Source: JAEUJM01 sp041908445 (lineage in GTDB: Bacteria > Actinomycetota > Acidimicrobiia > Acidimicrobiales > DATDAH01). Taken from it: a stretch of DNA of 64,000 nt. The notes under the pieces are model-generated. The model did no database searches. It was not told the DNA's origin and saw only the letters and a list, made by a program, of their open reading frames with translations. Each line of letters starts with the position of its first letter. The first letter of the stretch is position 1. The stretch spans positions 5,225-69,224 of the forward strand of contig JAYRFK010000049.1 in assembly GCA_041908445.1 (NCBI GenBank), written 5' to 3'. Made by a program: the position numbers and the translations under genes. Of the stretch, positions 42,959 through 51,755 are shown one piece after another.

Positions 42959-44341
42959 ATGCCGGCACGGGAGCGAGCACGGAGGCGCTCGCGCGCGTGG
43001 CTACTGCTGCCGGCCGCCCCCGTGGTCGTGGTCGCGTTCGCCGCCGGCGGCCCCCTCTCGGCGGTGCTGACGGGCCTGGTGCTCGCGCAGGCGGCCGCCC
43101 TCGCACCCCGGGCGCCGGCGCTGGCCGAGGCGATCGCCCGTCGGGTCACCGTCGCGCCCGGCCGCACCGGGCGCTGGTCCGCGGTGGCCAAGGGCGCCGC
43201 CGGCCTCGTAGCGGCCGTGGTGGGCCTCGCCACCCTCACCGTGGCGCTCGACTGGGGCGTCGGCGCGGCCCTCGACCGGCTCTCGGCGGCGCCGACGTCG
43301 GCGCCGGCGACCGACGACCTCGCGAGGGTCGAGCTGCCCGCGACCACCGACGAGCGCGTCGACAGCGACGCGTACGACGGGGTGCCGTGGGCGGACCGCT
43401 ACCTGGCCGAGCTCGAGGCCGTGCGCATGACCTACGTGCCCTACCTCGGCCCCCGTGAGGAGCCGGTGCACGGCCGGTACATCAACTCGGTTGACGGGAT
43501 CCGCGCGTCCTACGAGCCCGCGGGGGCGGACGACGAGGACCTCCCCGAGGTCTGGTTCTTCGGCGGCTCCACGCTGTGGGGGGAGGGCCAGCGCGACGCC
43601 CACACCATCCCCTCCGAGGTGGCCCGCCTCGCCGAGCACGCGGGCCGGCCGGTGCGCGTGAGCAACTTCGGCGAGCGCGGGTACACCGCCTTCCAGGAGT
43701 TCTTGGTCTTCGAGCAGGAGTTGGCCCGCCGGCCCGCCCCCGACCTCGCGGTCTTCTACCACGGGGCCAACGAGATCTACTCGCTGCTCGAGGAGCCGGA
43801 GAACCTGGGCGCGCAGCCCTCGACCTACCAGTTCTCCATCTACCGGCGGGCGTTCCACCGGGCGCCGCCGCTGCCCAGCCAGGTGTCGCCCGTCGAGCCG
43901 TCGCTCCTCGAGGCGTACCGCCGCACCGCCGCGCTGCCGCGCGCCGTCGGCGCGCTGGTGCCCCCGGCGGGCGCGGACGACTCGCCGCCCTACCTGCCGC
44001 CGCTCGAGGACGTGGAGCGGGCGCTGGTCGAGGCGGCGCAGATCTACCGGCGCAGCGTCCGCCTGATCCGCCACGAGGCCGAGGTCGCCGACGTGCCGAT
44101 CGTGGTGCTCTGGCAGCCGGCGGGGACCCCGCCCACGCCGCCGGCGCGGGACGACTACGGCACGCTGACCGACCGCGTGGCCACCGACGGGGGTGGCATC
44201 GACCTCTCCGACGCGCTCCTCGACGCGCCCGGGCCCGTGTACATCGACGGGTTGCACACGAACGAGCTCGGTGCCCGGATCGTCGCCGAGGCGGTCTGGC
44301 CCCACGTCGCCGGCGCCCTGCCCGTGGATGGCCGGCCGTGA
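42959..44341 (+). CDS. Membrane-anchored SGNH/GDSL hydrolase-like protein
   Basis: A 460-residue protein with hydrophobic helices at ~14-50 and ~72-100 and an SGNH domain: FFGGSTLWG with S204, EGQRDAHTIPSEVARLAE, NFGERGYTAFQEF, FYHGANE with N271, and IDGLHTNELGAR with D430/H433. All catalytic residues are present. First of three tandem SGNH genes coupled by GTGA overlaps; DNA around the nucleophile is very similar to the next copy, indicating tandem duplication. Probable ester hydrolase or acyltransferase outside the membrane. Confidence 0.83.
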   Translation: MPARERARRRSRAWLLLPAAPVVVVAFAAGGPLSAVLTGLVLAQAAALAPRAPALAEAIARRVTVAPGRTGRWSAVAKGAAGLVAAVVGLATLTVALDWGVGAALDRLSAAPTSAPATDDLARVELPATTDERVDSDAYDGVPWADRYLAELEAVRMTYVPYLGPREEPVHGRYINSVDGIRASYEPAGADDEDLPEVWFFGGSTLWGEGQRDAHTIPSEVARLAEHAGRPVRVSNFGERGYTAFQEFLVFEQELARRPAPDLAVFYHGANEIYSLLEEPENLGAQPSTYQFSIYRRAFHRAPPLPSQVSPVEPSLLEAYRRTAALPRAVGALVPPAGADDSPPYLPPLEDVERALVEAAQIYRRSVRLIRHEAEVADVPIVVLWQPAGTPPTPPARDDYGTLTDRVATDGGGIDLSDALLDAPGPVYIDGLHTNELGARIVAEAVWPHVAGALPVDGRP

Positions 44342-45657
44342 CCGCGACCCTGCTCTTCACGCTGCTGCTGGTCGTGGTGCTCGTCGGCGCGGCACAGGTC
44401 CGCGCGCTCGGATCCCACGCCGGGCGGGTGCCGGCGGCGCGACGACCCCGCACCCGTCGTCCCGTCGGCCGCCGCGCCCGACGGCGGGCGCGCCGGCTCG
44501 GTCGGGCCCTCTGGCGGGGCGTGCCGACCGTGGTGGGCGGACTGGTGCTGCTCGTGGCCCTGGACTGGGCCGTCGGCGCCGCCTGGGACCGGGTGGTCGG
44601 TGACGACCCCGGACCGGTCTCGTCGGTGCGGCCCCTCGCCGCCCAGGACCTGCCCCCGGCCGAGGACCCCCGGGTCGACCTGCCCGCCCTGGCCGACGCG
44701 CCGTGGGCCGACCGGTACTTCGCCGAGCTCGAGACCCTCGACTTCACCTACGTGCCCTACATCGGCCCACGGGAGCGGCCGGTGCAGGGCCGCTACGTGA
44801 GCTCGGCCGACGGCGTCCGGGGTTCCTACGAGCCGGCCGGCCTCGCCGCGGATGCCCCCGAGGTCTGGTTCTTCGGCGGGTCGACCCTGTGGGGCGAGGG
44901 CCAGCGCGACGCGCACACCATCCCCTCCGAGATCGGCCGCCTCGCCGAGGCCGCCGGCAACCCGATCCGTGTGCGCAACTTCGGCGTGCGGGGCTACACC
45001 GCGCTCCAGGAGCTGCTCGTGTTCGAGCAGGAGGTCGAGCGCCGCGGGGCACCCGACCTCGCGGTCTTCTACCACGGCTTCAACGAGCTCTCGACCCAGG
45101 TCGAGGCGCCGGAGAACCTCTCCGAGCAGCCGACGGTGTTCCAGCTGGGCATCACCGCCGACGCCTTCGAGCGGGCCCCGGCCTTGCCCGGGCAGGTCGC
45201 CGCCGTGGTCGAGCCCACGGTGGTGGAGGAGTACCGCCAGACGAGCGTGCTGACCCGACTGGGCCGCGCGGTCGGCGCCCTGGGCCTCGTGGTCCCCGCC
45301 GCCGCCGACGACCAGCCGACCTACCACACCCCGCCGCCCGAGGACGTGGCGGTCGCGGTGGACCACGCCGAGGACATCTACCGCCGCACCTTGGCGATGC
45401 TGGCGCACGTGGCCGAGGAGCACGGCGTGGCGACCGCGGTGTTCTGGCAGCCCGCCGACCGGTGGGACCCCTACGACGAGTTGGGGGCCCGGGTGGCCGG
45501 CGTGGGCGGGGGCATCGACGTGAGCCACGTGCTCGACGACCCGCCCGGGCCGGTGTACCTCGACGGCGTCCACACGAACGAGCTCGGCGCCCGGCTCGTG
45601 GCCGAGGCCCTGTGGCCCACGGTCGAGGCGCGCCTCGACGGGGAGGCGGCGCCGTGA
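44338..45657 (+). CDS. Membrane-anchored SGNH/GDSL hydrolase-like protein
   Basis: A 439-residue paralog, second of the triplet. One N-terminal helix (TLLFTLLLVVVLVGAA), a strongly basic stretch, and another helix near 60-80 precede the SGNH domain: S182 in FFGGSTLWG, N249 in FYHGFNE, D409/H412 in LDGVHTNELGAR. It is catalytically complete. The GTG at 44338 overlaps the previous stop and its own stop overlaps the next GTG, so all three are probably made in fixed proportion. Confidence 0.83.
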   Translation: MTATLLFTLLLVVVLVGAAQVRALGSHAGRVPAARRPRTRRPVGRRARRRARRLGRALWRGVPTVVGGLVLLVALDWAVGAAWDRVVGDDPGPVSSVRPLAAQDLPPAEDPRVDLPALADAPWADRYFAELETLDFTYVPYIGPRERPVQGRYVSSADGVRGSYEPAGLAADAPEVWFFGGSTLWGEGQRDAHTIPSEIGRLAEAAGNPIRVRNFGVRGYTALQELLVFEQEVERRGAPDLAVFYHGFNELSTQVEAPENLSEQPTVFQLGITADAFERAPALPGQVAAVVEPTVVEEYRQTSVLTRLGRAVGALGLVVPAAADDQPTYHTPPPEDVAVAVDHAEDIYRRTLAMLAHVAEEHGVATAVFWQPADRWDPYDELGARVAGVGGGIDVSHVLDDPPGPVYLDGVHTNELGARLVAEALWPTVEARLDGEAAP

Positions 45658-47186
45658 GCTGGCAGGAGGTGGACGCACCGGACGCGGCGCGACCCGGCCG
45701 CGCCGCCCGGTTGGTCCCCGTGGTGGCCCCGCTGGCCGCCGCCGTCGTCCTGTGGGCCGTCGGGCTGCCCGTGGCCGCCGCGCTCGTCGTGGTGGTGGCG
45801 GTGGTGCTCCTCGTGCTGGGGCGGGTCCGGCCGGCGGTGGCCCAGGCGGTGGAGCGGGCGCTCGCCGCCGTGGGCCGGGCCGTCGGCCACGTGCTGACCG
45901 TCGTGCTGCTCGGCCTGGTCGAGGCCGTGGTGTTCGTGCCGCTGTGGCTCCTGGCCCGGCTCGTCCGCCGTGACCCCCTGGTGGAGCGGGGGAGCGGCGC
46001 GGCCGGGCGCTGGTCCGGCCGCCACCTGCCCACCGTGCCCGTCGCCCGTCGGCCCTTCGCCCCCGAGGCGCACCGCCCCAGCCGCGGGTTCCGGGTCGCC
46101 TACCTCTCGGTGCGGGTGGTCGGCTGGGTCGTGATCGTCGCCGCCCTCAACTACGGGCTGGGCTGGCTGTGGGACGAGTGGTTCGGCACCCACGAGCAGC
46201 CGGTCGCCGCCGCGGTGTCCGAGCAGTCCGCCGCCGAGCTGGCCGCCTCGCCGGCCATGGCGGGCGCCCCGTGGGCCCGCGACTACTGGGAGGAGGTACG
46301 GGCCCTCGACTACGAGTTCCACCCCTACCTGCTCAGCCGGGTGGCGCCCGTCGACGGCCGCTACGTCGAGGTGGAGGGCGCCGAGCGCCGCTCCTACGAG
46401 CCCGCGGGCCTCGCCGCCGACGCCCCCGAGGTCTGGTTCCTCGGCGGAGCCGCCCTGTGGGGCGAGGGCCAGCGCGACGACCACACCGTCCCCTCCGAGG
46501 TGGCCCGCCTCGCCGAGGCGGCCGGGACGCCCATCCGGGCCGTGAACCTGGGCCAGCCGGGCTACACGAGCTGGCAGTCGGCCCTCCTGCTCGAACAGGA
46601 GCTCGCCGTGCGCCCGGCGCCCGACCTCGTGGTGTTCTACGACGGGGCCGACGACGTGGCGGTCCAGCTCGAGCGGGCGAGCACCGATCCGACCCACTAC
46701 AACGTGGACGGTGTCACCGAGGCGCTCACCGGCCGTGACAGCGCACGGGAGCAGGCGCAGGACTGGTGGGAGTCCTACCGCGAGACCAGCGTGGTGAACC
46801 GCCTCGTGGACCGCCTGCAGGGCCTCGTGGGCGCCCAGGGCCTGTTCGGGTTCCAGGGGGTCGCCGGCGCCGAGGGCCCGGGCCTCGCGGGCCGGGTCGC
46901 CGACCTGCACGCCCGCAGCGTCGACCTGGCGGCCTTCGTGGCCGGCGAGCACGACGTCCCCGTCCTGTTCGCCTGGCAGGCCGCCACCGCGGTGCCCGGT
47001 GACGGGGGCGCGTACCGTCGGGTCGTGCGCGATCCAGACACGGGGCCGGCACCGGTGCTCGACCTCAGCGGTGCCCTCGACGACGTGGACGAGGCGGTCT
47101 TCCTCGACGGCGTGCTCACGAACGAACGGGGGGCCGCGCTCGTGGCCGCGCGCCTGTGGCCGGACGTCGAGGCGGCCCTCGGGTGA
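45654..47186 (+). CDS. SGNH-fold pseudoenzyme (catalytic residues replaced)
   Basis: A 510-residue third member of the triplet with more membrane sequence (residues ~22-55, 75-105 and ~150-170). The SGNH domain is recognisable (GEGQRDDHTVPSEVARLAE, NLGQPGYTSWQSA) but the nucleophile is Ala (A266 in LGGAALWG), the block III Asn is Asp (D333 in YDGADD) and the catalytic His is Leu (L488 in LDGVLTNERGA); only the Asp (D485) remains. The reading frame is intact, so it is not a decayed pseudogene. It may scaffold or bind substrate for the two active neighbours. Confidence 0.82.
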   Translation: MSWQEVDAPDAARPGRAARLVPVVAPLAAAVVLWAVGLPVAAALVVVVAVVLLVLGRVRPAVAQAVERALAAVGRAVGHVLTVVLLGLVEAVVFVPLWLLARLVRRDPLVERGSGAAGRWSGRHLPTVPVARRPFAPEAHRPSRGFRVAYLSVRVVGWVVIVAALNYGLGWLWDEWFGTHEQPVAAAVSEQSAAELAASPAMAGAPWARDYWEEVRALDYEFHPYLLSRVAPVDGRYVEVEGAERRSYEPAGLAADAPEVWFLGGAALWGEGQRDDHTVPSEVARLAEAAGTPIRAVNLGQPGYTSWQSALLLEQELAVRPAPDLVVFYDGADDVAVQLERASTDPTHYNVDGVTEALTGRDSAREQAQDWWESYRETSVVNRLVDRLQGLVGAQGLFGFQGVAGAEGPGLAGRVADLHARSVDLAAFVAGEHDVPVLFAWQAATAVPGDGGAYRRVVRDPDTGPAPVLDLSGALDDVDEAVFLDGVLTNERGAALVAARLWPDVEAALG

Positions 47187-48637
47187 CCCCCGAGCCGCGG
47201 GCCGTCACCGCGCCCGTCGAGGTCGACTCGTGCCGGGCGCCCTGGGTCTCGCTGCGGCTCTCGCCGAGCGGCGTGGTGCAGGCCTGCTGCGTCAACGACG
47301 AGTACGAGCTCGGCCGGATCGGCGAGACGTCGCTCTCGGCGATCTGGTGGGGCGAGCGCGCCGACGCCCTGCGCCGGGCGCTGGCCGCCGACGACTTCTC
47401 GCTCGGCTGCGCGGGCTGTGCCGTGCCGCGCGACGCCGGCCGGCGCGACCAGAGCCTCGCCGCCGACTACGACCACCTCCCGCTCACCGGCACGCTCACC
47501 TGGCCCGTCCACCTCGAGCTCGCCCTGTCGAACACGTGCAACCTGCAGTGTGAGCAGTGCAACGGGGAGCTCTCGTCGGCCATCCGGGCCCAGCGTGAGG
47601 GCCGGCCGCCGCTGCGCTCGCCGTACGACGACGCGTTCTTCGCCGAGCTGGCCGAGTTCGTCCCGCACCTGCAGGCGGCGACGTTCATCGGCGGCGAGCC
47701 GTTCCTCGCCCGCGAAGCCCGCCGGGCCTGGGACCTGCTGCTGGCGCTCGACCGCCCGCCCGAGGTGTGGGTCACCACGAACGGCACGGTCTGGGACGAG
47801 CGGGTCGAGCGGTACCTGCACGGCCTGCGGATGGGGGTCTCCCTGTCGATCGACGGTGTCCGGCCCGAGACGATCGCCGCCCTGCGGGTGGGAGCGGACC
47901 CCGACGTGCTGCTCGCCAACCGGGACCGCTTCCTGGCCGCGACCCGGAGCTACGGCCGCGGCTTCAAGCTGAACTTCTGCGTCATGCCGCAGAACTGGCG
48001 GGAGTTCCTGCCGTTCCTGCTCGAGGCCGACCGCCTGGACGTGCCGGTCTACGCCGCCCGGGTCCAGCGACCCGCCACCCACAGCCTCTTCGAGCTCCCG
48101 GTGGCGGAGCTGGCCGAGGTCGTGGCCGCCCTCCGGGCCGAGGAGGCCGGGGCGGCCGCCCGCCTCGGCCGGAACCGCCGGGTGTGGGACGCGATGGTGG
48201 CCGAGCTCGCCGCCCACCTCTCGGCGCGGGAGCGGGACGGGGCCGAGGAGACGGCGGTCGCGGTGCCGTCGCCCCGCCGGGTCGTCGAGCAGGCCACCGC
48301 CGAGCTGGTCCGGCGCGAGGCCGAGCTCGCTGCGGAGGGGGGCGTGACACCGGCCCGCCTGGTCGTGCGCGACGGGCGGGTCGCCGAGGTCGCGGCCCCG
48401 CCCTGGTCGGCGTTCCTCCGGCTCGACCGGTGCGTCGGCGTCGCCCAGGAGGATCTGCTCTCGGCGGTGTCGACCGCAGTGGGGGCACCCGTCGAGCCCG
48501 AGCCCGTGCCGGGGGAGGAGGCGTGCTTCGGGGTCCGGTTCACCGCGCCCGACGCCGGCCGGCCGGTGCGCGTGCACTCGCTCGCCGTCCACCGGGGCGC
48601 CAGCACGGTCGTCCTCGTGGGCCGGGTGGGCCCGTGA
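47183..48637 (+). CDS. N-twitch/SPASM radical SAM protein, array member C
   Basis: A 484-residue member. Cluster-domain cysteines C17 (CRAPWVSL), C35-C36 (QACCVND), C76/C79 (LGCAGC); radical SAM C119, C123, C126 (CNLQCEQCNGELSS), with EQ where most members have VM; GGEPF, TTNGTVW, SIDG, FCVMPQNW. C-terminal ~100 residues are a shortened PAS-like region (LVVRDGRVAEVAAPPW). The GTG at 47183 overlaps the SGNH pseudoenzyme stop, linking this enzyme's expression to the three SGNH proteins. Its 3' end is 7 bp from the converging member D. Confidence 0.84.
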   Translation: MTPEPRAVTAPVEVDSCRAPWVSLRLSPSGVVQACCVNDEYELGRIGETSLSAIWWGERADALRRALAADDFSLGCAGCAVPRDAGRRDQSLAADYDHLPLTGTLTWPVHLELALSNTCNLQCEQCNGELSSAIRAQREGRPPLRSPYDDAFFAELAEFVPHLQAATFIGGEPFLAREARRAWDLLLALDRPPEVWVTTNGTVWDERVERYLHGLRMGVSLSIDGVRPETIAALRVGADPDVLLANRDRFLAATRSYGRGFKLNFCVMPQNWREFLPFLLEADRLDVPVYAARVQRPATHSLFELPVAELAEVVAALRAEEAGAAARLGRNRRVWDAMVAELAAHLSARERDGAEETAVAVPSPRRVVEQATAELVRREAELAAEGGVTPARLVVRDGRVAEVAAPPWSAFLRLDRCVGVAQEDLLSAVSTAVGAPVEPEPVPGEEACFGVRFTAPDAGRPVRVHSLAVHRGASTVVLVGRVGP

Positions 48638-48644
48638 ACGTCCG

Positions 48645-50240
48645 TCAGGCCTCGGCCGCCGCCCAGTCCGGCGCCTCGTGGCTCCAGGCCGTGGCCGCGA
48701 CCGAGCCGGTCACGACGCCGTCCTCGACCAGGGCGTAGGAGCACACCCGCAGGTAGGTGGGCGTGCCGTCGAGGTCGCGGTAGACGACGTGGCGGATCGA
48801 GACGCCGTCGACGACCTCGTCGCGCAGGGCCCGGACGTGGTCGCCGAAGCGCTCGCTCAGGCCGGCGGCCAGTTCGGGGAAGGGCCGACCGACGCAGTCG
48901 GCGGCGGGCACGCCGAGGAAGTGGGGCGCGTCGCCGGTGGCCACGGACCGGACGACGTCGTCCCGGTCGCAGCGGACCACGGACACCTCGCACGGGGGCA
49001 TCCGCCGCCGGGCCCGGTCCACGGCGGCGGCCTCGGTCATCGCCGCGCCCGCGCCCGAAGCCGACTTCAGGGTGAGGGGGACCGGGGCCGGCTCCTGCTG
49101 CTGGAAGTACACCGACCGTGGGGTGATGGATCGGTACGGCTGGTCGACCGGCGTGGCCGACGCCTCGGCCGCCGCCCGTTCGCTCCACGTGCGCAGGCGA
49201 GCGAGCTCGCTGACCCACAGGTCGTGGTTCGTCGACAGGTGGGCACGGCGGGTGGCGTCCTCGGCCTCGAGGGCGGCGAGCACCTCGTCGAACTCGGCCA
49301 GCGGGAGGTGGTACAGGCTGTACCGCGGGTGGATCACGGTGTTCACGAAGACCCGGCAGCCCCACTCGTCGGCGAACTGCAGGTAGGCGCCGAACTCGTG
49401 CCAGTTCTGGCGCATGAGGCAGAACGTCAGGTCGAGGCTCGTGCCCCGCTCGGTCGTGTACGCCCGGTAGCGGGCCAGGTTCTCCATGAGCCGGTCGTAG
49501 GAGGCGCCCACGCGGATGGACTCGACGGTCTCGCGGGTGACGCCGTCGAGCGACACCGCCATCGACACCGGGAGGCGGTCGAGGATGCGCTCGACCCGCT
49601 CGTTCCACTGGGTGCCGTTGGTGGTGAGGTGGCACGCCACCGTCACCCCCTCCTCGACCATCAGGTCCATCACCCGCAGGGTCTCGGCGGCGAGGAAGGG
49701 CTCACCGCCGAGGAAGCGGGCCTCGTCGAGGTGGTGCAGGAAGGGCCGCAGGTCCTCGAAGAACTCGTCGTCGTAGGCGCGGGGGAGCGGGGCGCGCCCC
49801 TCCCGTCGGGAGCGGATCATGGACGACCACTCGCCGTTGCACATGACGCACTCGAGGTTGCAGGTGTTGCTGAGGGCGAGCTCCAGGCGGCGGGGCCACG
49901 CCGGGCGCCGCTCGGTCACGGCGAGCCCCTCGAAGCTGTGGAGGTAGGCCGACTCGGGGCGGTCGTCGTCGACCTGCCAGGCGCAGAAGCGACAGCCCCG
50001 CCCGAGGTCGTAGCCCTCCAGGGCGGCCCGCAGCGCCTCGGCCCGCGCGCCCTGCCAGATGGCGGGGAGGCGCTGGCGCGTGACGTTGCCGAGGGGGTGC
50101 TCGGTGTTCTGGCAGCAGGCCAGCACGTCGCCGTGGGGGTCCAGGTAGAGCGACGTGAACGGCGCGTAGCAGGCGGACCGCACCGCCTTGCCCGTGAGGT
50201 CCCGGGCCCGGTCGAGCGCCTCAACCTGGTCGGGTCGCAC
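48645..50240 (-). CDS. N-twitch/SPASM radical SAM protein, array member D
   Basis: A 531-residue member. C24 (CYAPFTSLYLD), C42-C43 (ACCQNTE), C83/C86 (RGCRFC); radical SAM C127, C131, C134 (CNLECVMCNGEWSS); GGEPF, TTNGTQW, SLDG, FCLMRQNW. Its C-terminus has the clearest PAS domain of the array: VVRCDRDDVVRSVATGDAPH, FLGVPAADCVGRPF, then a strand pair ending VCSYALVEDGVVTGSVAAT. GTG at 50240 has GGAGGGG 6 nt upstream and a TAGACT box about 45 nt upstream, so it uses a conventional leader. Sequence is closest to A and H by the EWSS signature. Confidence 0.84.
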   Translation of the reverse strand: MRPDQVEALDRARDLTGKAVRSACYAPFTSLYLDPHGDVLACCQNTEHPLGNVTRQRLPAIWQGARAEALRAALEGYDLGRGCRFCAWQVDDDRPESAYLHSFEGLAVTERRPAWPRRLELALSNTCNLECVMCNGEWSSMIRSRREGRAPLPRAYDDEFFEDLRPFLHHLDEARFLGGEPFLAAETLRVMDLMVEEGVTVACHLTTNGTQWNERVERILDRLPVSMAVSLDGVTRETVESIRVGASYDRLMENLARYRAYTTERGTSLDLTFCLMRQNWHEFGAYLQFADEWGCRVFVNTVIHPRYSLYHLPLAEFDEVLAALEAEDATRRAHLSTNHDLWVSELARLRTWSERAAAEASATPVDQPYRSITPRSVYFQQQEPAPVPLTLKSASGAGAAMTEAAAVDRARRRMPPCEVSVVRCDRDDVVRSVATGDAPHFLGVPAADCVGRPFPELAAGLSERFGDHVRALRDEVVDGVSIRHVVYRDLDGTPTYLRVCSYALVEDGVVTGSVAATAWSHEAPDWAAAEA

Positions 50241-50285
50241 CGCGATCCCCTCCGTCCATTGCTCGGCCTCCCCGGCGACGGGCCG

Positions 50286-50291
50286 AGTCTA
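50286..50291 (-). promoter_or_regulatory. -10-like box TAGACT of radical SAM member D
   Basis: Minus-strand TAGACT in the 108-bp divergent gap, about 45 nt before the GTG at 50240. Confidence 0.35.
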
Positions 50292-50336
50292 CGGAGCCGA
50301 CCGCGGATCGGGTGATCGGCGGCGGGCCGCCCCTTG

Positions 50337-50342
50337 TACGAT
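50337..50342 (+). promoter_or_regulatory. -10-like box TACGAT of radical SAM members E-F
   Basis: TACGAT ends 6 nt before the GTG at 50349, supporting that start over an ATG at 50334 that would overlap the box. Confidence 0.5.
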
Positions 50343-50348
50343 CGCCTC

Positions 50349-51755
50349 GTGGATCCCCGCCACGACGAGGTGGCCTGCCTCGCGCCCCACGTGGCCCTGC
50401 GGTTCTCCCCCAACGGTGCCGTCCACGCCTGTTGCGTGAACGACGGGTTCCCGCTCGGCCGTGTGGGCGAGCAGTCGCTCCCGGCCATCTGGCAGGGCCG
50501 GCCGGTCGCCCGCCTCCGGGACGCACTCGACCGCGGGGACCACTCGCTCGGGTGCCGGGACTGCGGCGTCCAGCACGCCGCCGGCCAGCGCCGGCACACC
50601 CACGCCGTGGCCTTCGACCGCTTCCCCCGGCCCGCACGGCCGCTGCCCTGGCCCAAGCGCGTGGAGTTCGCGCTGTCGAACGCGTGCAACCTCGAGTGCG
50701 TCATGTGCAACGGGGACCTGTCCTCCTCGATCCGCGCCCACGTCGAGGGCCGGCCGCCGCTGCCCCGGGCCTACGGGGATGCGTTCTTCGAGGAGCTGGC
50801 CCCCCTGCTCGCCCACGTCGAGGTGGCGGTCTTCATCGGGGGCGAGCCGTTCCTGTCACCGGAGTGCCGTCGGGTCTGGGACCTCCTCCTCGAGGCCGGG
50901 CTCGCCCCCGAGGTCCACGTGACCACCAACGGGACGATCTGGAACGACCGGGTCGAGCACTACCTGCGGGCACTGCGCATGAACGTGGCGATGAGCATCG
51001 ACGGCGTGAGTGCCGCGGTGAACGAGTCGATCCGCGTCGGCTCCCGCCATGCGGAGGTGCTCGCGAACCGTGACCGCATCCTCGAGGTCACCCGATCGTA
51101 CGGGGGCGGGTTCGGCCTCAACTTCTGCCTGCTGCGGCGCAACTGGCACGAGCTCGACGCGTTCCTCCAGGAGGCCGACCGCCTCGACGTGGACGTCCAC
51201 GTCATCCCGGTCCACTACCCGCGCGCGGAGAGCCTGTTCGCCGCGCCCGCCGACGAGCTGCGTCGGGTCGTCGATGCGCTCGACGCGGCCACCGTCGTGC
51301 TCGGGCGCAACGCGGGCGTCCGGTCGGCGATGGTCGCGTCGCTCCGCGACCGACTCGAGCGACTCGAGCGGGGGACCACGGTGACCATCACCACCGCCAT
51401 CGAGGCCGAGGCGCTCGACGCGCTGCGGTCGCAACTGACGACGTGGGCCGGCCAGGAGCCCGTCGTGGTGCACGCGCCGCGCGGCGTGATCGCCGACGTC
51501 GAGGTCCCGCCCTGGGCGGGCCCGCTCGGGCTCGAAGGGTTCGAAGGTCGCCCGTTGGACTCGCTCGACGAGGAGCTGGCCCCCCGGTTGGGACCGAGGG
51601 TGAACCTCGAGATCGAGGGCGGGGACGCCGGCTACTACACCGTCCAGTACGACCACGATCAGCCGACCGGTGCGGTCACGTTCCGCAGCGTCGTCATCCC
51701 CGACTGGGGCGTGATGACCGCGACCCGGGCCGAGGCCCTGGCGGTGCGGTCGTGA
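50349..51755 (+). CDS. N-twitch/SPASM radical SAM protein, array member E
   Basis: A 468-residue member with a very short N-terminus. C10 (CLAPHVALRFS), C28-C29 (HACCVND), C69/C72 (LGCRDC); radical SAM C113, C117, C120 (CNLECVMCNGDLSS); GGEPF, TTNGTIW, SIDG, FCLLRRNW. The C-terminal ~90 residues are PAS-like (VVHAPRGVIADVEVPPWAGP), close to the version in member F. Its GTGA stop-start overlap with F suggests the two enzymes are made and may act together. Confidence 0.84.
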   Translation: MDPRHDEVACLAPHVALRFSPNGAVHACCVNDGFPLGRVGEQSLPAIWQGRPVARLRDALDRGDHSLGCRDCGVQHAAGQRRHTHAVAFDRFPRPARPLPWPKRVEFALSNACNLECVMCNGDLSSSIRAHVEGRPPLPRAYGDAFFEELAPLLAHVEVAVFIGGEPFLSPECRRVWDLLLEAGLAPEVHVTTNGTIWNDRVEHYLRALRMNVAMSIDGVSAAVNESIRVGSRHAEVLANRDRILEVTRSYGGGFGLNFCLLRRNWHELDAFLQEADRLDVDVHVIPVHYPRAESLFAAPADELRRVVDALDAATVVLGRNAGVRSAMVASLRDRLERLERGTTVTITTAIEAEALDALRSQLTTWAGQEPVVVHAPRGVIADVEVPPWAGPLGLEGFEGRPLDSLDEELAPRLGPRVNLEIEGGDAGYYTVQYDHDQPTGAVTFRSVVIPDWGVMTATRAEALAVRS

